The notes: generated from the sequence alone by a model not told the origin. Counted from the first letter of the stretch, positions 1 through 5,596 are shown. The stretch is DNA of 6,131 nucleotides from JBGLNJ01 sp964353405 (GCA_964353405.1 CAYGWJ010000431.1:1-6131), one strand, 5' to 3'. Made by a program: numbers and translations.

Positions 1-580
1 GATGCGAGGCGGCGAGCGCCTCCAGGCACACGGCCACCGCCGCCACCGAAGCGCGGTCGTCGAGCGCCTTGCCGGTCAAGTACCCCCCCTTCAGCTCGCA
101 CGCCTCGCGCTGAATCGAGACCAGGTCGCCCACGCGCACCAGCCGCTTGACCTGCGCATCAGGCAAACCCACGTCCACGAACAGTTTCTCGAACGGGATG
201 ACCTGGCCGCGCTCGTCGGGCGTCAACACGTGCGGAGGGCGGCTGCCCACCACGCCGGGCAGTTCGCGCTGACCGTGAACGACGACCTCTTGTCCCAGCA
301 TCACGCGCGCATCCGAACCGGCGACGTCGGTGATGCGTAGAAAGCCCTTCTCGATGCCCGTCACCATCAGGCCAATTTCGTCCATGTGCGCAGAGAGCAT
401 CACCTTGTGGCGCGGCTCGGGGCCACTCCCCTGGCGAACTCCGACCACGCTCCCCATCTTGGTCACACGCACTTGACTATGGAGGGCAAACTCTTGACGC
501 ACAATGTCGCGCACGGGCGCTTCGTAGCCCGAGATGCCGGCCGCTTCGGAAAGCTTGATGAGAAATGCAGACAAATCCAT
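1..580 (-). CDS. M42-family metallo-aminopeptidase (glutamyl aminopeptidase/endoglucanase-M type), N-terminal part
   Basis: The minus strand reads open from an ATG at 578-580 to the left edge, giving the first 193 residues of a protein that M42 enzymes usually complete at about 350. Visible family marks are the N-terminal SGYE segment (residues 17-20), SAHMDEIGLMV with the metal-binding His65 and adjacent Asp67, the inserted PDZ-like/beta domain with LGQEVVVHG and GSRPPH (about 95-117), and the metal-bridging LTGKALDDR motif (168-176). The catalytic Glu and remaining metal ligands lie beyond the window. M42 enzymes are cytoplasmic, usually dodecameric, di-metal aminopeptidases that trim short peptides. 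An AAGGAG ribosome binding site lies 10 bases before the ATG, fixing the start. The gene lies 52 bp downstream of the Thr/Pro-rich membrane protein gene on the same strand and may share its transcript. Family assignment is firm; substrate preference cannot be read. Confidence 0.93.
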   Translation of the reverse strand, partial: MDLSAFLIKLSEAAGISGYEAPVRDIVRQEFALHSQVRVTKMGSVVGVRQGSGPEPRHKVMLSAHMDEIGLMVTGIEKGFLRITDVAGSDARVMLGQEVVVHGQRELPGVVGSRPPHVLTPDERGQVIPFEKLFVDVGLPDAQVKRLVRVGDLVSIQREACELKGGYLTGKALDDRASVAAVAVCLEALAASH

Positions 581-590
581 GCAGCGGAAA

Positions 591-596
591 CTCCTT
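591..596 (-). promoter_or_regulatory. Ribosome binding site of the M42 peptidase gene
   Basis: On the minus strand this reads AAGGAG, 10 bases before the ATG at 578-580. It supports that start codon. Confidence 0.75.
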
Positions 597-632
597 GAAG
601 AAATCGTCGCAACTGACCGCAGACCGCGTTCG

Positions 633-1259
633 TTAGCGCGGGGGCGGCCCCAGCGTCGGCGTGCTCGTCGGCGTCGGCGTGTCAGTCGCAGTGGCCGTCG
701 GCGGCACACTCGTCGCCGTCGGCGTGGCCGAGGGTGTATAGGTCGCAGTCGGCGGCACGCTCGTCGCTGTCGGCGTGGCCGAGGGTGTAGGTGTCGCAGT
801 CGGCGGCACACTCGTCGCCGTCGGCGTGGCCGAGGGTGTATATGTCGCGGTCGGCGGTACGCTCGTCGCCGTCACACTCGTCGCCGTAGCGGTGGCTGTA
901 GCCGCGGCAACGGTCGGCGTCGCAGAAGGCGGCGCCGTTGGGGTCAGCGGGGTGAGAGTCGGCGTGAGAGTGCTCACGGGCGCGGACGTTTTAGTGGCTG
1001 GCGGCGTTTGGGTGAGCGTGGGGGGGACCCAATTGGTCGGCGTCGGGCCGAGCGTGCCGCCGGGCAATCGCGTGGCGGACGGCTCAACTGCGGCCGTTAA
1101 CGTAACACCCGTCGGCAACACCAGCGGGCGCTGGGCGCCTGGCGCGGTTGCCAGCGCCGCAAAGCCCAGGCAATAACATGGCAATGTCAGCAAGATGACG
1201 GCGATGAGGACGCCATAGACCGTTCGCTTGCCGCTGGCGAGGTCGGCCAGCCAATTCAT
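633..1259 (-). CDS. Single-pass membrane-anchored protein with Thr/Pro/Ser-rich extracytoplasmic tail
   Basis: This 208-residue protein begins MNWLADLASGKRTVYG, followed by one hydrophobic segment (about residues 14-37) with two cysteines (Cys28, Cys30). The segment is best read as a signal anchor; TLPC is a poor lipobox, so lipoprotein processing is unlikely. A spacer of about 40 residues follows, and from about residue 70 to the end the chain is low-complexity Thr, Pro, Ser, Ala and Val. Residues about 130-190 consist of a 17-residue unit (TATSVPPTATYTPSATP) repeated three to four times. Such tails are common in surface proteins of Chloroflexota and are probably extended and possibly glycosylated, which is inference. 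No enzymatic domain is present. The reading frame extends upstream to 1424, but the ATG at 1257-1259 has a GGGAG ribosome binding site 7 bases ahead and a promoter just beyond, so it is preferred. Function is not recognised. Confidence 0.8.
   Translation of the reverse strand: MNWLADLASGKRTVYGVLIAVILLTLPCYCLGFAALATAPGAQRPLVLPTGVTLTAAVEPSATRLPGGTLGPTPTNWVPPTLTQTPPATKTSAPVSTLTPTLTPLTPTAPPSATPTVAAATATATATSVTATSVPPTATYTPSATPTATSVPPTATPTPSATPTATSVPPTATYTPSATPTATSVPPTATATDTPTPTSTPTLGPPPR
697..873 (-). repeat. 51-bp in-frame tandem repeat inside the Thr/Pro-rich protein gene
   Basis: Units begin at 697, 748, 799 and 850, each opening with gtcggcgg on the plus strand. The first three are full 51-bp copies; the fourth diverges after about 24 bases. 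Each unit encodes 17 residues, so copy-number changes keep the frame. Copies differ by only a few bases, pointing to recent expansion or homogenisation. Confidence 0.9.
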
Positions 1260-1266
1260 TGGGTTG

Positions 1267-1271
1267 CTCCC
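1267..1271 (-). promoter_or_regulatory. Ribosome binding site of the Thr/Pro-rich protein gene
   Basis: GGGAG on the minus strand, 7 bases before the ATG at 1257-1259. It supports that start over in-frame upstream alternatives reaching to 1424. Confidence 0.6.
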
Positions 1272-1298
1272 GTGCTCCACAAAAACAATCGAGCGACC

Positions 1299-1327
1299 AT
1301 GATAACATCGTTCGGGGCAAGACGCAA
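1299..1327 (-). promoter_or_regulatory. Predicted sigma70-type promoter for the leftward genes
   Basis: Read on the minus strand: TTGCGT (1327-1322), a 17-base spacer, then TATCAT (1304-1299), which matches the -10 consensus at five of six bases and is preceded by an extended -10 TG. The -35 is weak (three of six). Transcription would start near 1292 and leave a leader of about 32 bases before the ATG at 1259. Confidence 0.5.
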
Positions 1328-1365
1328 GATGCAGAAAGCAAGAGACGACGGCACCGCCGCGCCGC

Positions 1366-1394
1366 TTGAAAACAGTGTGGCAATGTGATACACT
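1366..1394 (+). promoter_or_regulatory. Predicted sigma70-type promoter for the radical SAM cassette
   Basis: TTGAAA at 1366-1371 (five of six to the -35 consensus), a 17-base spacer, and TACACT at 1389-1394 (four of six) preceded by an extended -10 TG at 1386-1387. Transcription would start near 1401, about 50 bases before the GTG start at 1452. No other promoter of comparable quality was noticed before the gene. It lies back to back with the leftward promoter, about 40 bp apart. Confidence 0.55.
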
Positions 1395-1441
1395 AGGAAC
1401 GCCAGCCCCTTGTTTCAACCGCACTGGATACCCGCTCTCTC

Positions 1442-1446
1442 GGAGG
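1442..1446 (+). promoter_or_regulatory. Ribosome binding site that decides the GTG start of radical SAM gene 1
   Basis: GGAGG lies 5 bases before a GTG at 1452-1454. The frame could also open at a TTG at 1410, but that codon has no comparable site, and the product starting at 1452 lines up with the N-terminus of the downstream paralog. Confidence 0.75.
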
Positions 1447-1451
1447 CTCTC

Positions 1452-3011
1452 GTGTCAGATGTACTTTTGGTCGGCGCCGAGGAATTGGAGAACCTCAGTA
1501 CTCGCTATCTCGCGGCGGTTCTTCGTCAGCACGGCTACTCGGTCGAGCTGGCCGCGTTCAGCACGGCAAATGACCTGGAGGCTGTCGTGCGCCAGGCGCA
1601 ATCAAGCCGCCCGCGGCTGATCGGGCTTTCGATCATTTTCCAGTACCGCGCGCTCGAATTCCTTGATTTGGCCGACGAGCTGCGCCGCGTCTTGCCTCAA
1701 GCCCACATCACAACCGGGGGACATTTCCCCACGTTTGCCGCCGTCGACTTGCTTCGCGACTGTGCCGTGCTCGATTCCGTCGTGCGCGGCGAAGGCGAGT
1801 TCACGCTGCTCGAATTGGTGCAGCGATTGGACTCGCCTGAGACCTGGCACACCATCCTCGGCCTGTCGTTCCGGCGCGATGGGCAGGTCGTCGAGAACCC
1901 GCCGCGCCCGCTCATCGCCGACCTGGACAGCCTGCCCTTCCCCTCGCGCGACACGCCACCCGAGCATTATCTGGGCATTGGGCTGACGCCCATCCTGGGC
2001 AGCCGTGGCTGCTACCGCGACTGCTCGTTTTGCAGCATCCGTTCGTTCTACGGCGCGAGCGCCGGCCCGCTTCAACGCTTCCGCAGCGTGCCGAACCTTG
2101 TGGACGAAATGGAACTGCTGTATCACACGCGCGGCGTGCGCTTTTTCATCTTCAACGACGACGAGTGGTTCCCGCCCGGCAAGATGAAACTTGCGCGCAT
2201 GGACGCGCTGGAGAAGGAGCTCGTGCGTCGGCGGCTCGATGTGATCATGAGCATCAAGTGCCGCGCCGACGACGTGGAGGCAAGTCTGTTCCGTCGCCTG
2301 ATGGACATGGGTGTGGTGCGCGCGTACGTCGGCATCGAGTCCGGCTCCGATCACAGCCTGCGCACGCTGAATAAAAGGACGACGGCAGATCAAAACCGGC
2401 GGGCGTTGGAGGTGCTGAACAAGGTCGGGCTGCTGGCGGATTTTGGGTTGATTTTCTTTGACCCTGAAAGCACGGTCGAGGACATTCGCGCCAACCTCGA
2501 TTTTTTCCACGCGATGGCGGGAGAAGGTCAGGCCCCCTTGAGCTTTGGACGCATGGAAGTCTATGCCGGGACCCCGATCCTGGCTCGCCTGCAAAGACAA
2601 GGCCGGCTCACAGGCGACTACTTGGCGTGGAATTATTCCATCCCTGATCCGCGCGTGGAAATGTTGTTCCGGTTGATGATCGCCACAATGCGGCGCCGGC
2701 ACTATGACAACGACGGGCTGGGCAAGCAATGCTTCGCCGCTTACTATGAACTGACAATGTACAAGCACCTGCATCGCCGGCAGGCCGATGCGGCGCTGTG
2801 CCATCGGCTGCGCGACATTGTGGCTCGTGTGAATAACCATTCGCTGGCAATGCTGGAAGAGATGTTTGATTTCACGCTGCACGAAAACATCTACGACGCG
2901 ACCCTGGTCAACGACCAGGCAGCGGAATGGGCCAGTCGCGTCAATCTGTTCGACCTGCACGCGCAGGCAGAGCTTGCGGACTGGAGAGTGCAAGTGGCGC
3001 AAAGCGTCTAA
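1452..3011 (+). CDS. B12-binding domain radical SAM protein 1
   Basis: A 519-residue protein. Residues 1 to about 130 form a Rossmann-like cobalamin-binding domain: SDVLLVG start, IGLSIIF core strand, ITTGGHFPTF, and a VRGEGE motif near 111-116. The usual DxHxxG signature is absent, so cobalamin, if bound, would lack the typical His ligand. A linker containing LDSLPFPSRD leads to the radical SAM barrel with CYRDCSFC (Cys187, Cys191, Cys194), the CxxxCxxC motif that binds the [4Fe-4S] cluster reducing S-adenosylmethionine. Further conserved segments are NDDEWFPPG, IKCRADD and YVGIESGS. The C-terminal 170 residues form a helical domain shared with the paralog downstream. Such enzymes carry out methylations, cyclisations or other radical chemistry on peptides, lipids or small molecules; the substrate is not readable. 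It is the first gene of the cassette, 71 bp before the Cys-Asp-Pro repeat protein gene. Start at GTG with a strong ribosome binding site. Confidence 0.92.
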   Translation: MSDVLLVGAEELENLSTRYLAAVLRQHGYSVELAAFSTANDLEAVVRQAQSSRPRLIGLSIIFQYRALEFLDLADELRRVLPQAHITTGGHFPTFAAVDLLRDCAVLDSVVRGEGEFTLLELVQRLDSPETWHTILGLSFRRDGQVVENPPRPLIADLDSLPFPSRDTPPEHYLGIGLTPILGSRGCYRDCSFCSIRSFYGASAGPLQRFRSVPNLVDEMELLYHTRGVRFFIFNDDEWFPPGKMKLARMDALEKELVRRRLDVIMSIKCRADDVEASLFRRLMDMGVVRAYVGIESGSDHSLRTLNKRTTADQNRRALEVLNKVGLLADFGLIFFDPESTVEDIRANLDFFHAMAGEGQAPLSFGRMEVYAGTPILARLQRQGRLTGDYLAWNYSIPDPRVEMLFRLMIATMRRRHYDNDGLGKQCFAAYYELTMYKHLHRRQADAALCHRLRDIVARVNNHSLAMLEEMFDFTLHENIYDATLVNDQAAEWASRVNLFDLHAQAELADWRVQVAQSV

Positions 3012-3066
3012 CCTCTCTCCCCTGCCCCCCTGGCGGGGTATCGTCAGGAGAGGGGATGTGGGGGTG
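3012..3066. repeat. C/G-rich imperfect inverted repeat, probable dispersed-repeat remnant
   Basis: Immediately after the stop of radical SAM gene 1 lies a strand-biased sequence: a C-rich left half (cctctctcccctgcccccc) and a G-rich right half. CCTCTC (3012-3017) can pair with GAGAGG (3048-3053), enclosing a small CCCC-TGGC-GGGG hairpin (3027-3038). From general familiarity it resembles the CCTCTCCCC...GGGGAGAGG repeats scattered between genes in Chloroflexota. It could fold in the transcript upstream of the next gene. There is no U-tract, so it is not a standard terminator. Confidence 0.55.
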
Positions 3067-3070
3067 GGGC

Positions 3071-3077
3071 AAGGAGG
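3071..3077 (+). promoter_or_regulatory. Strong ribosome binding site of the Cys-Asp-Pro repeat protein gene
   Basis: AAGGAGG lies 5 bases before the ATG at 3083-3085. It fixes that start although the frame is open back to 2927; the upstream part overlaps radical SAM gene 1 and the C/G-rich repeat. It is the strongest ribosome binding site in the window. Confidence 0.8.
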
Positions 3078-3082
3078 CAACT

Positions 3083-3931
3083 ATGGTACCCTGGGACATG
3101 CTGCCCAAAGATTTGCAGAAAGCCATCCTGGCGATGATTATTCTGTACGGCGGGACGCGCGTCTGCGCGGGTCCCGGGCCGATGGTGTGCGATCCGGCGC
3201 CGCCGCCGACCTCGACACCCCTACCCTTCAAAACACCCATGATTTGCGACCCACTTCCGCCGCCATCCCGGACCGCCACGCCGGCTCTATTCAAAACGCC
3301 GATGATCTGCGATCCACCGCCGCGACCGTCCATTACGCCAACGGCCAGTGTGGGACGACATTTCCAGGTGACCAGCCTCAAGACACTCTCCGACCCATCG
3401 CTGCAAGGCGCGGTGATCAAGGGTAATGTGCGCGACGGACAAGGCCGTCCCCTGCAAGGGCTGCAAGTGACCGCACAGGGCAAGTCCCAGGTCCAGGCCG
3501 TGACCGGCGACGAGGGCGATTACGTTATCAACATCGGCGAGCCGGGCGAATACCGGATCACGGTCGAGGGAAGTCCGGCGTATGCCCTGCCTTTGGAACT
3601 CGAGCAGCACGACGCGGTCACCCTAGATTGGGTCGAGGTCAAGGAGACGTCGTCGCAGATTCCACTGCCCCTGGCCGAAATCCGGAGCGTTGATCTCGTC
3701 TGGGACGGTGGACTGACCTTTAGCGCGGAATCGCCCTGGCCAGATGCGCGCCTGCGCTGGAGTGTCTCGGGCGGGACGTTGGTCGAAGAAGAAGAGTGCG
3801 TGACCTGGCAACCGCCCGCCGAGCCAGGCCGCTATTTGCTCCAGGTCGTCGCTGACTGGGGCGCGGAGGGGCTGGCCGTGGACGCGCTGACGCTGGTAGT
3901 CGAGGAAGATGGAAGCATAAACGTTGGCTGA
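3083..3931 (+). CDS. Protein with three PM(I/V)CDPxPPP repeats, a carboxypeptidase-regulatory-like domain and a C-terminal beta domain; candidate radical SAM substrate
   Basis: 282 residues. Residues 1-24 are leader-like: a charged amphipathic start (PKDLQK) and a short hydrophobic run (AILAMIILY) ending in Gly-Gly, too short for a convincing signal peptide or membrane span. Cys28 follows, then three copies of PM(V/I)CDPxPPP-like sequence at 33-42, 52-61 and 73-82 (Cys36, Cys55, Cys76) separated by Thr/Pro-rich linkers. Residues about 107-170 (GNVRDGQGRPLQGLQVTAQG, then GDYVINIGEPGEYRITVEG) have the pattern of a carboxypeptidase-D regulatory-like beta sandwich. About 195-280 look like another Ig-like beta domain. 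It sits between two paralogous radical SAM genes on the same strand, 71 bp after the first and 36 bp before the second, which suggests it is their substrate or partner. It is longer and more domain-rich than a typical RiPP precursor. A structural or surface protein that merely shares the operon is the alternative. Confidence 0.8.
   Translation: MVPWDMLPKDLQKAILAMIILYGGTRVCAGPGPMVCDPAPPPTSTPLPFKTPMICDPLPPPSRTATPALFKTPMICDPPPRPSITPTASVGRHFQVTSLKTLSDPSLQGAVIKGNVRDGQGRPLQGLQVTAQGKSQVQAVTGDEGDYVINIGEPGEYRITVEGSPAYALPLELEQHDAVTLDWVEVKETSSQIPLPLAEIRSVDLVWDGGLTFSAESPWPDARLRWSVSGGTLVEEEECVTWQPPAEPGRYLLQVVADWGAEGLAVDALTLVVEEDGSINVG
3179..3328 (+). repeat. Three Cys-Asp-Pro repeat units in the coding sequence
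   Basis: Units at 3179-3208, 3236-3265 and 3299-3328, spaced 57 and 63 bp apart, each encode PM(V/I)CDP followed by a Pro-rich tail. Copies two and three share the identical nonapeptide FKTPMICDP, yet its 27 bases differ at four sites, all at third codon positions (Thr, Pro, Ile and Asp codons). Confidence 0.9.
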
Positions 3932-3967
3932 GAAGCAAATCACGCTATTCCTTGAGCGTCCACTCCA

Positions 3968-5593
3968 TTGAGCGCTGACGTGCTCCTGGTTGAAGACCTG
4001 AGCCAGCAGCGTTTGCCAGCTCGCACTTTGGCAGCGGTGCTTCAACGTGCGGGCTGGCGGGTCCGGCTGGCTCACTTTTGCGAGAATGCAGACGCCATCA
4101 TCGCACTGGCACAGCGCGAACGTCCCCGCCTGATCATCTTGTCCATCCTCTTTGCCGACCGCGCGCCAGAGCACTTGACCCTCATCACGGCGCTGCGTCA
4201 GTCCGGTGTGCGGGCGCACATCACCCTGGTCGGCCCGCTGCCCAGCTTTGCCGCCGCCGAATTGCTCGCGGCCTGCCCGGCGTTGGATTCAGTGCTGTGC
4301 GGCGAGGCCGAAGCGAGCGTGGTGCAACTAGCAGCCAGCCTCTGTCATTCTGAGCCCCGAAGGGGCGAACGCGAAGCGTCTCATTCACGCGAGACTGAGA
4401 CCCTTCGCCGCTTCGCCGCTCAGGGTGACAAATTCGCTGTGCCCGGGCTGGCCTGCCGTTCTCCCACTCTAGATTTCCAGAGTGCAGCCTTCAGGCTGCC
4501 CAACAACCCGCAGGCTGAAGCCTGCACACCAGAAAAGGCAAGGCTTTTTCTCGACCAACTACCCTTTCCGATGCATGACGACGGCCTGCCCAGCTATCAG
4601 GGCTATGGCTTTGCCACCATCGAAGCCAGCCGGGGCTGTTACCACGCCTGCACATTCTGCCTGCCTTGCGCCTTCTACCGCGCAGCCGGCGCGCCATACC
4701 GGTTGCGCGGCGTTACGAACGTGGTGGACGAGATCGAGGAGCTCTATCAGCGTGGAGCGCGTCTGTTTCTGTTCGACGACGAGCAGTTCCTGCCGCCGGG
4801 CCGCGCGCGCGAGGAGCGAGTCGAGGCATTGGCTCGTGAGCTCGAGCGGCGCAGCCTGCGCATTGCCTTTACCATCAAATGCCGTGCGGATGATTTGGAC
4901 GCAGCGCTCTTTAGCCGCCTGCAAACGATGGGCCTGTTGCGCGTCTATGTCGGCATCGAGTCTGGAAGCCAGGCCACGCTCGACTTGCTGGGCAAAGGCG
5001 TTACGGCGCGGCATAACGTCGAGGCGTTAACGATGCTGGACACGCTCGGCCTCGTGGCCGATTTCCGCAGCCTGCTCTTTCATCCATGGAGCACGCTAGA
5101 GACGGTCGAGGCCGACATGGCCTTTTTGCAGAGCGTGATGCCGTGCGTGTCCACTTGCTTCAACTTTCAAGAGGTCGAGGTCTACCCCGGCACTCGGCTG
5201 GCCGCGCGTCTGCGGGCGGAAGGACGGAGCGCAGGCGTCCCATGGCCGTTGTCCTATACGATTGCCAACCCGCGCGTCGAACTGCTGCGCCGGTTGAATC
5301 GCCTTATCTTTGGCTCCAGGGCCTACCTGGCAATGCAAGATCAGTTGACGCGCGCCTGGTACGAACTGCTGCTCCGACAGCGTTTTCAGCCAGAGCGGTT
5401 TGCCCCCGCAGCGGCGCGTCAACTGAAAGCTACCGCCGCTCACATCAACGCTGCATCGCTCGACGTGTGGCGCGAGATACTGGATTTTGCTGCCTCCGGC
5501 AAGATCTATGATGCTGATCTCGTCAACACTCGCGCCGCCGGGTGGGCCGGCCGCCTCAACGCTCTCGGCGCATCCCCTGGCATCATCGAGTAG
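3968..5593 (+). CDS. B12-binding domain radical SAM protein 2, paralog of protein 1, with repeat-derived linker
   Basis: 541 residues. Residues 1 to about 125 form the cobalamin-binding-like domain (SADVLLVED, LIILSILFADR, ITLVGPLPSFAA, CGEAEA), again without DxHxxG. The radical SAM motif is CYHACTFC (Cys224, Cys228, Cys231), followed at once by Cys234. Other segments match protein 1: VDEIEELY, LFDDEQFLPPG, IKCRADD, YVGIESGS, and a C-terminal YDADLVN..AAGWAGRLN. Between the domains it is about 38 residues longer than the paralog (Leu125 to LPFP at 198, against 126 to 161). The extra DNA coincides with two palindromic repeats read in frame (residues about 126-155 and 167-186). The start is taken as TTG at 3968 because the product then aligns with the paralog; no clear ribosome binding site precedes it, so the start is less certain. 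It lies 36 bp after the Cys-Asp-Pro repeat gene and probably shares its transcript. Confidence 0.9.
   Translation: MSADVLLVEDLSQQRLPARTLAAVLQRAGWRVRLAHFCENADAIIALAQRERPRLIILSILFADRAPEHLTLITALRQSGVRAHITLVGPLPSFAAAELLAACPALDSVLCGEAEASVVQLAASLCHSEPRRGEREASHSRETETLRRFAAQGDKFAVPGLACRSPTLDFQSAAFRLPNNPQAEACTPEKARLFLDQLPFPMHDDGLPSYQGYGFATIEASRGCYHACTFCLPCAFYRAAGAPYRLRGVTNVVDEIEELYQRGARLFLFDDEQFLPPGRAREERVEALARELERRSLRIAFTIKCRADDLDAALFSRLQTMGLLRVYVGIESGSQATLDLLGKGVTARHNVEALTMLDTLGLVADFRSLLFHPWSTLETVEADMAFLQSVMPCVSTCFNFQEVEVYPGTRLAARLRAEGRSAGVPWPLSYTIANPRVELLRRLNRLIFGSRAYLAMQDQLTRAWYELLLRQRFQPERFAPAAARQLKATAAHINAASLDVWREILDFAASGKIYDADLVNTRAAGWAGRLNALGASPGIIE
4343..4430. repeat. 88-bp palindromic MITE/REP-like element inserted in frame in radical SAM gene 2
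   Basis: Ends are imperfect inverted repeats: TGTCATTCTGAG (4343-4354) and CTCAGGGTGACA (4419-4430), matching at ten of twelve bases. Inside are a perfect GCCCC-GAA-GGGGC hairpin (4354-4366) and a second inverted pair GCGAAGCGTCTC (4371-4382) / GAGACCCTTCGC (4397-4408), matching at eleven of twelve. The element encodes about 30 residues (CHSEPRRGER...) absent from paralog 1. No target-site duplication is obvious. Resemblance to dispersed genomic repeats of the TGTCA...CTGAG type is from general familiarity. Confidence 0.75.
4466..4525. repeat. Second palindromic repeat (twin hairpins) in radical SAM gene 2
   Basis: Two perfect hairpins with 7-bp stems and 2-base loops stand in tandem: GCAGCCTTCAGGCTGC (4484-4499) and GCAGGCTGAAGCCTGC (4510-4525), 10 bases apart. 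Upstream is a short inverted pair ACTCT (4466-4470)/AGAGT (4479-4483). The block encodes residues about 167-186 in a region where paralog 1 has a conventional beta-hairpin-like linker. It is unrelated to the 88-bp element 35 bp upstream. Confidence 0.7.
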
Positions 5594-5596
5594 ATT

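Noticed and set aside
697..873. CRISPR-like regularity
   Set aside because: The 51-bp units are contiguous with no unique spacers and are in frame within a coding sequence, so this is a coding tandem repeat.
534..1176. Plus-strand Arg-rich and Gly/Val-rich repetitive open frames over the 51-bp repeats
   Set aside because: They are the complementary reading of the Thr/Pro-rich gene. The minus-strand frame has the promoter, ribosome binding site and membrane segment.
1602..3080. Long minus-strand open frame (492 codons) opposite radical SAM gene 1
   Set aside because: It is the antisense shadow of a gene with firm radical SAM motifs in a GC-rich sequence. The translation has no recognisable domain and no ribosome binding site was found.
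2927..3082. N-terminal extension of the Cys-Asp-Pro repeat protein
   Set aside because: The frame is open, but it overlaps the end of radical SAM gene 1 and translates the C/G-rich repeat. The ATG at 3083 has an AAGGAGG site 5 bases ahead.
4343..4430. Frameshift or pseudogene in radical SAM gene 2
   Set aside because: The frame stays open through both repeats, and all radical SAM and C-terminal motifs follow intact in the same frame.
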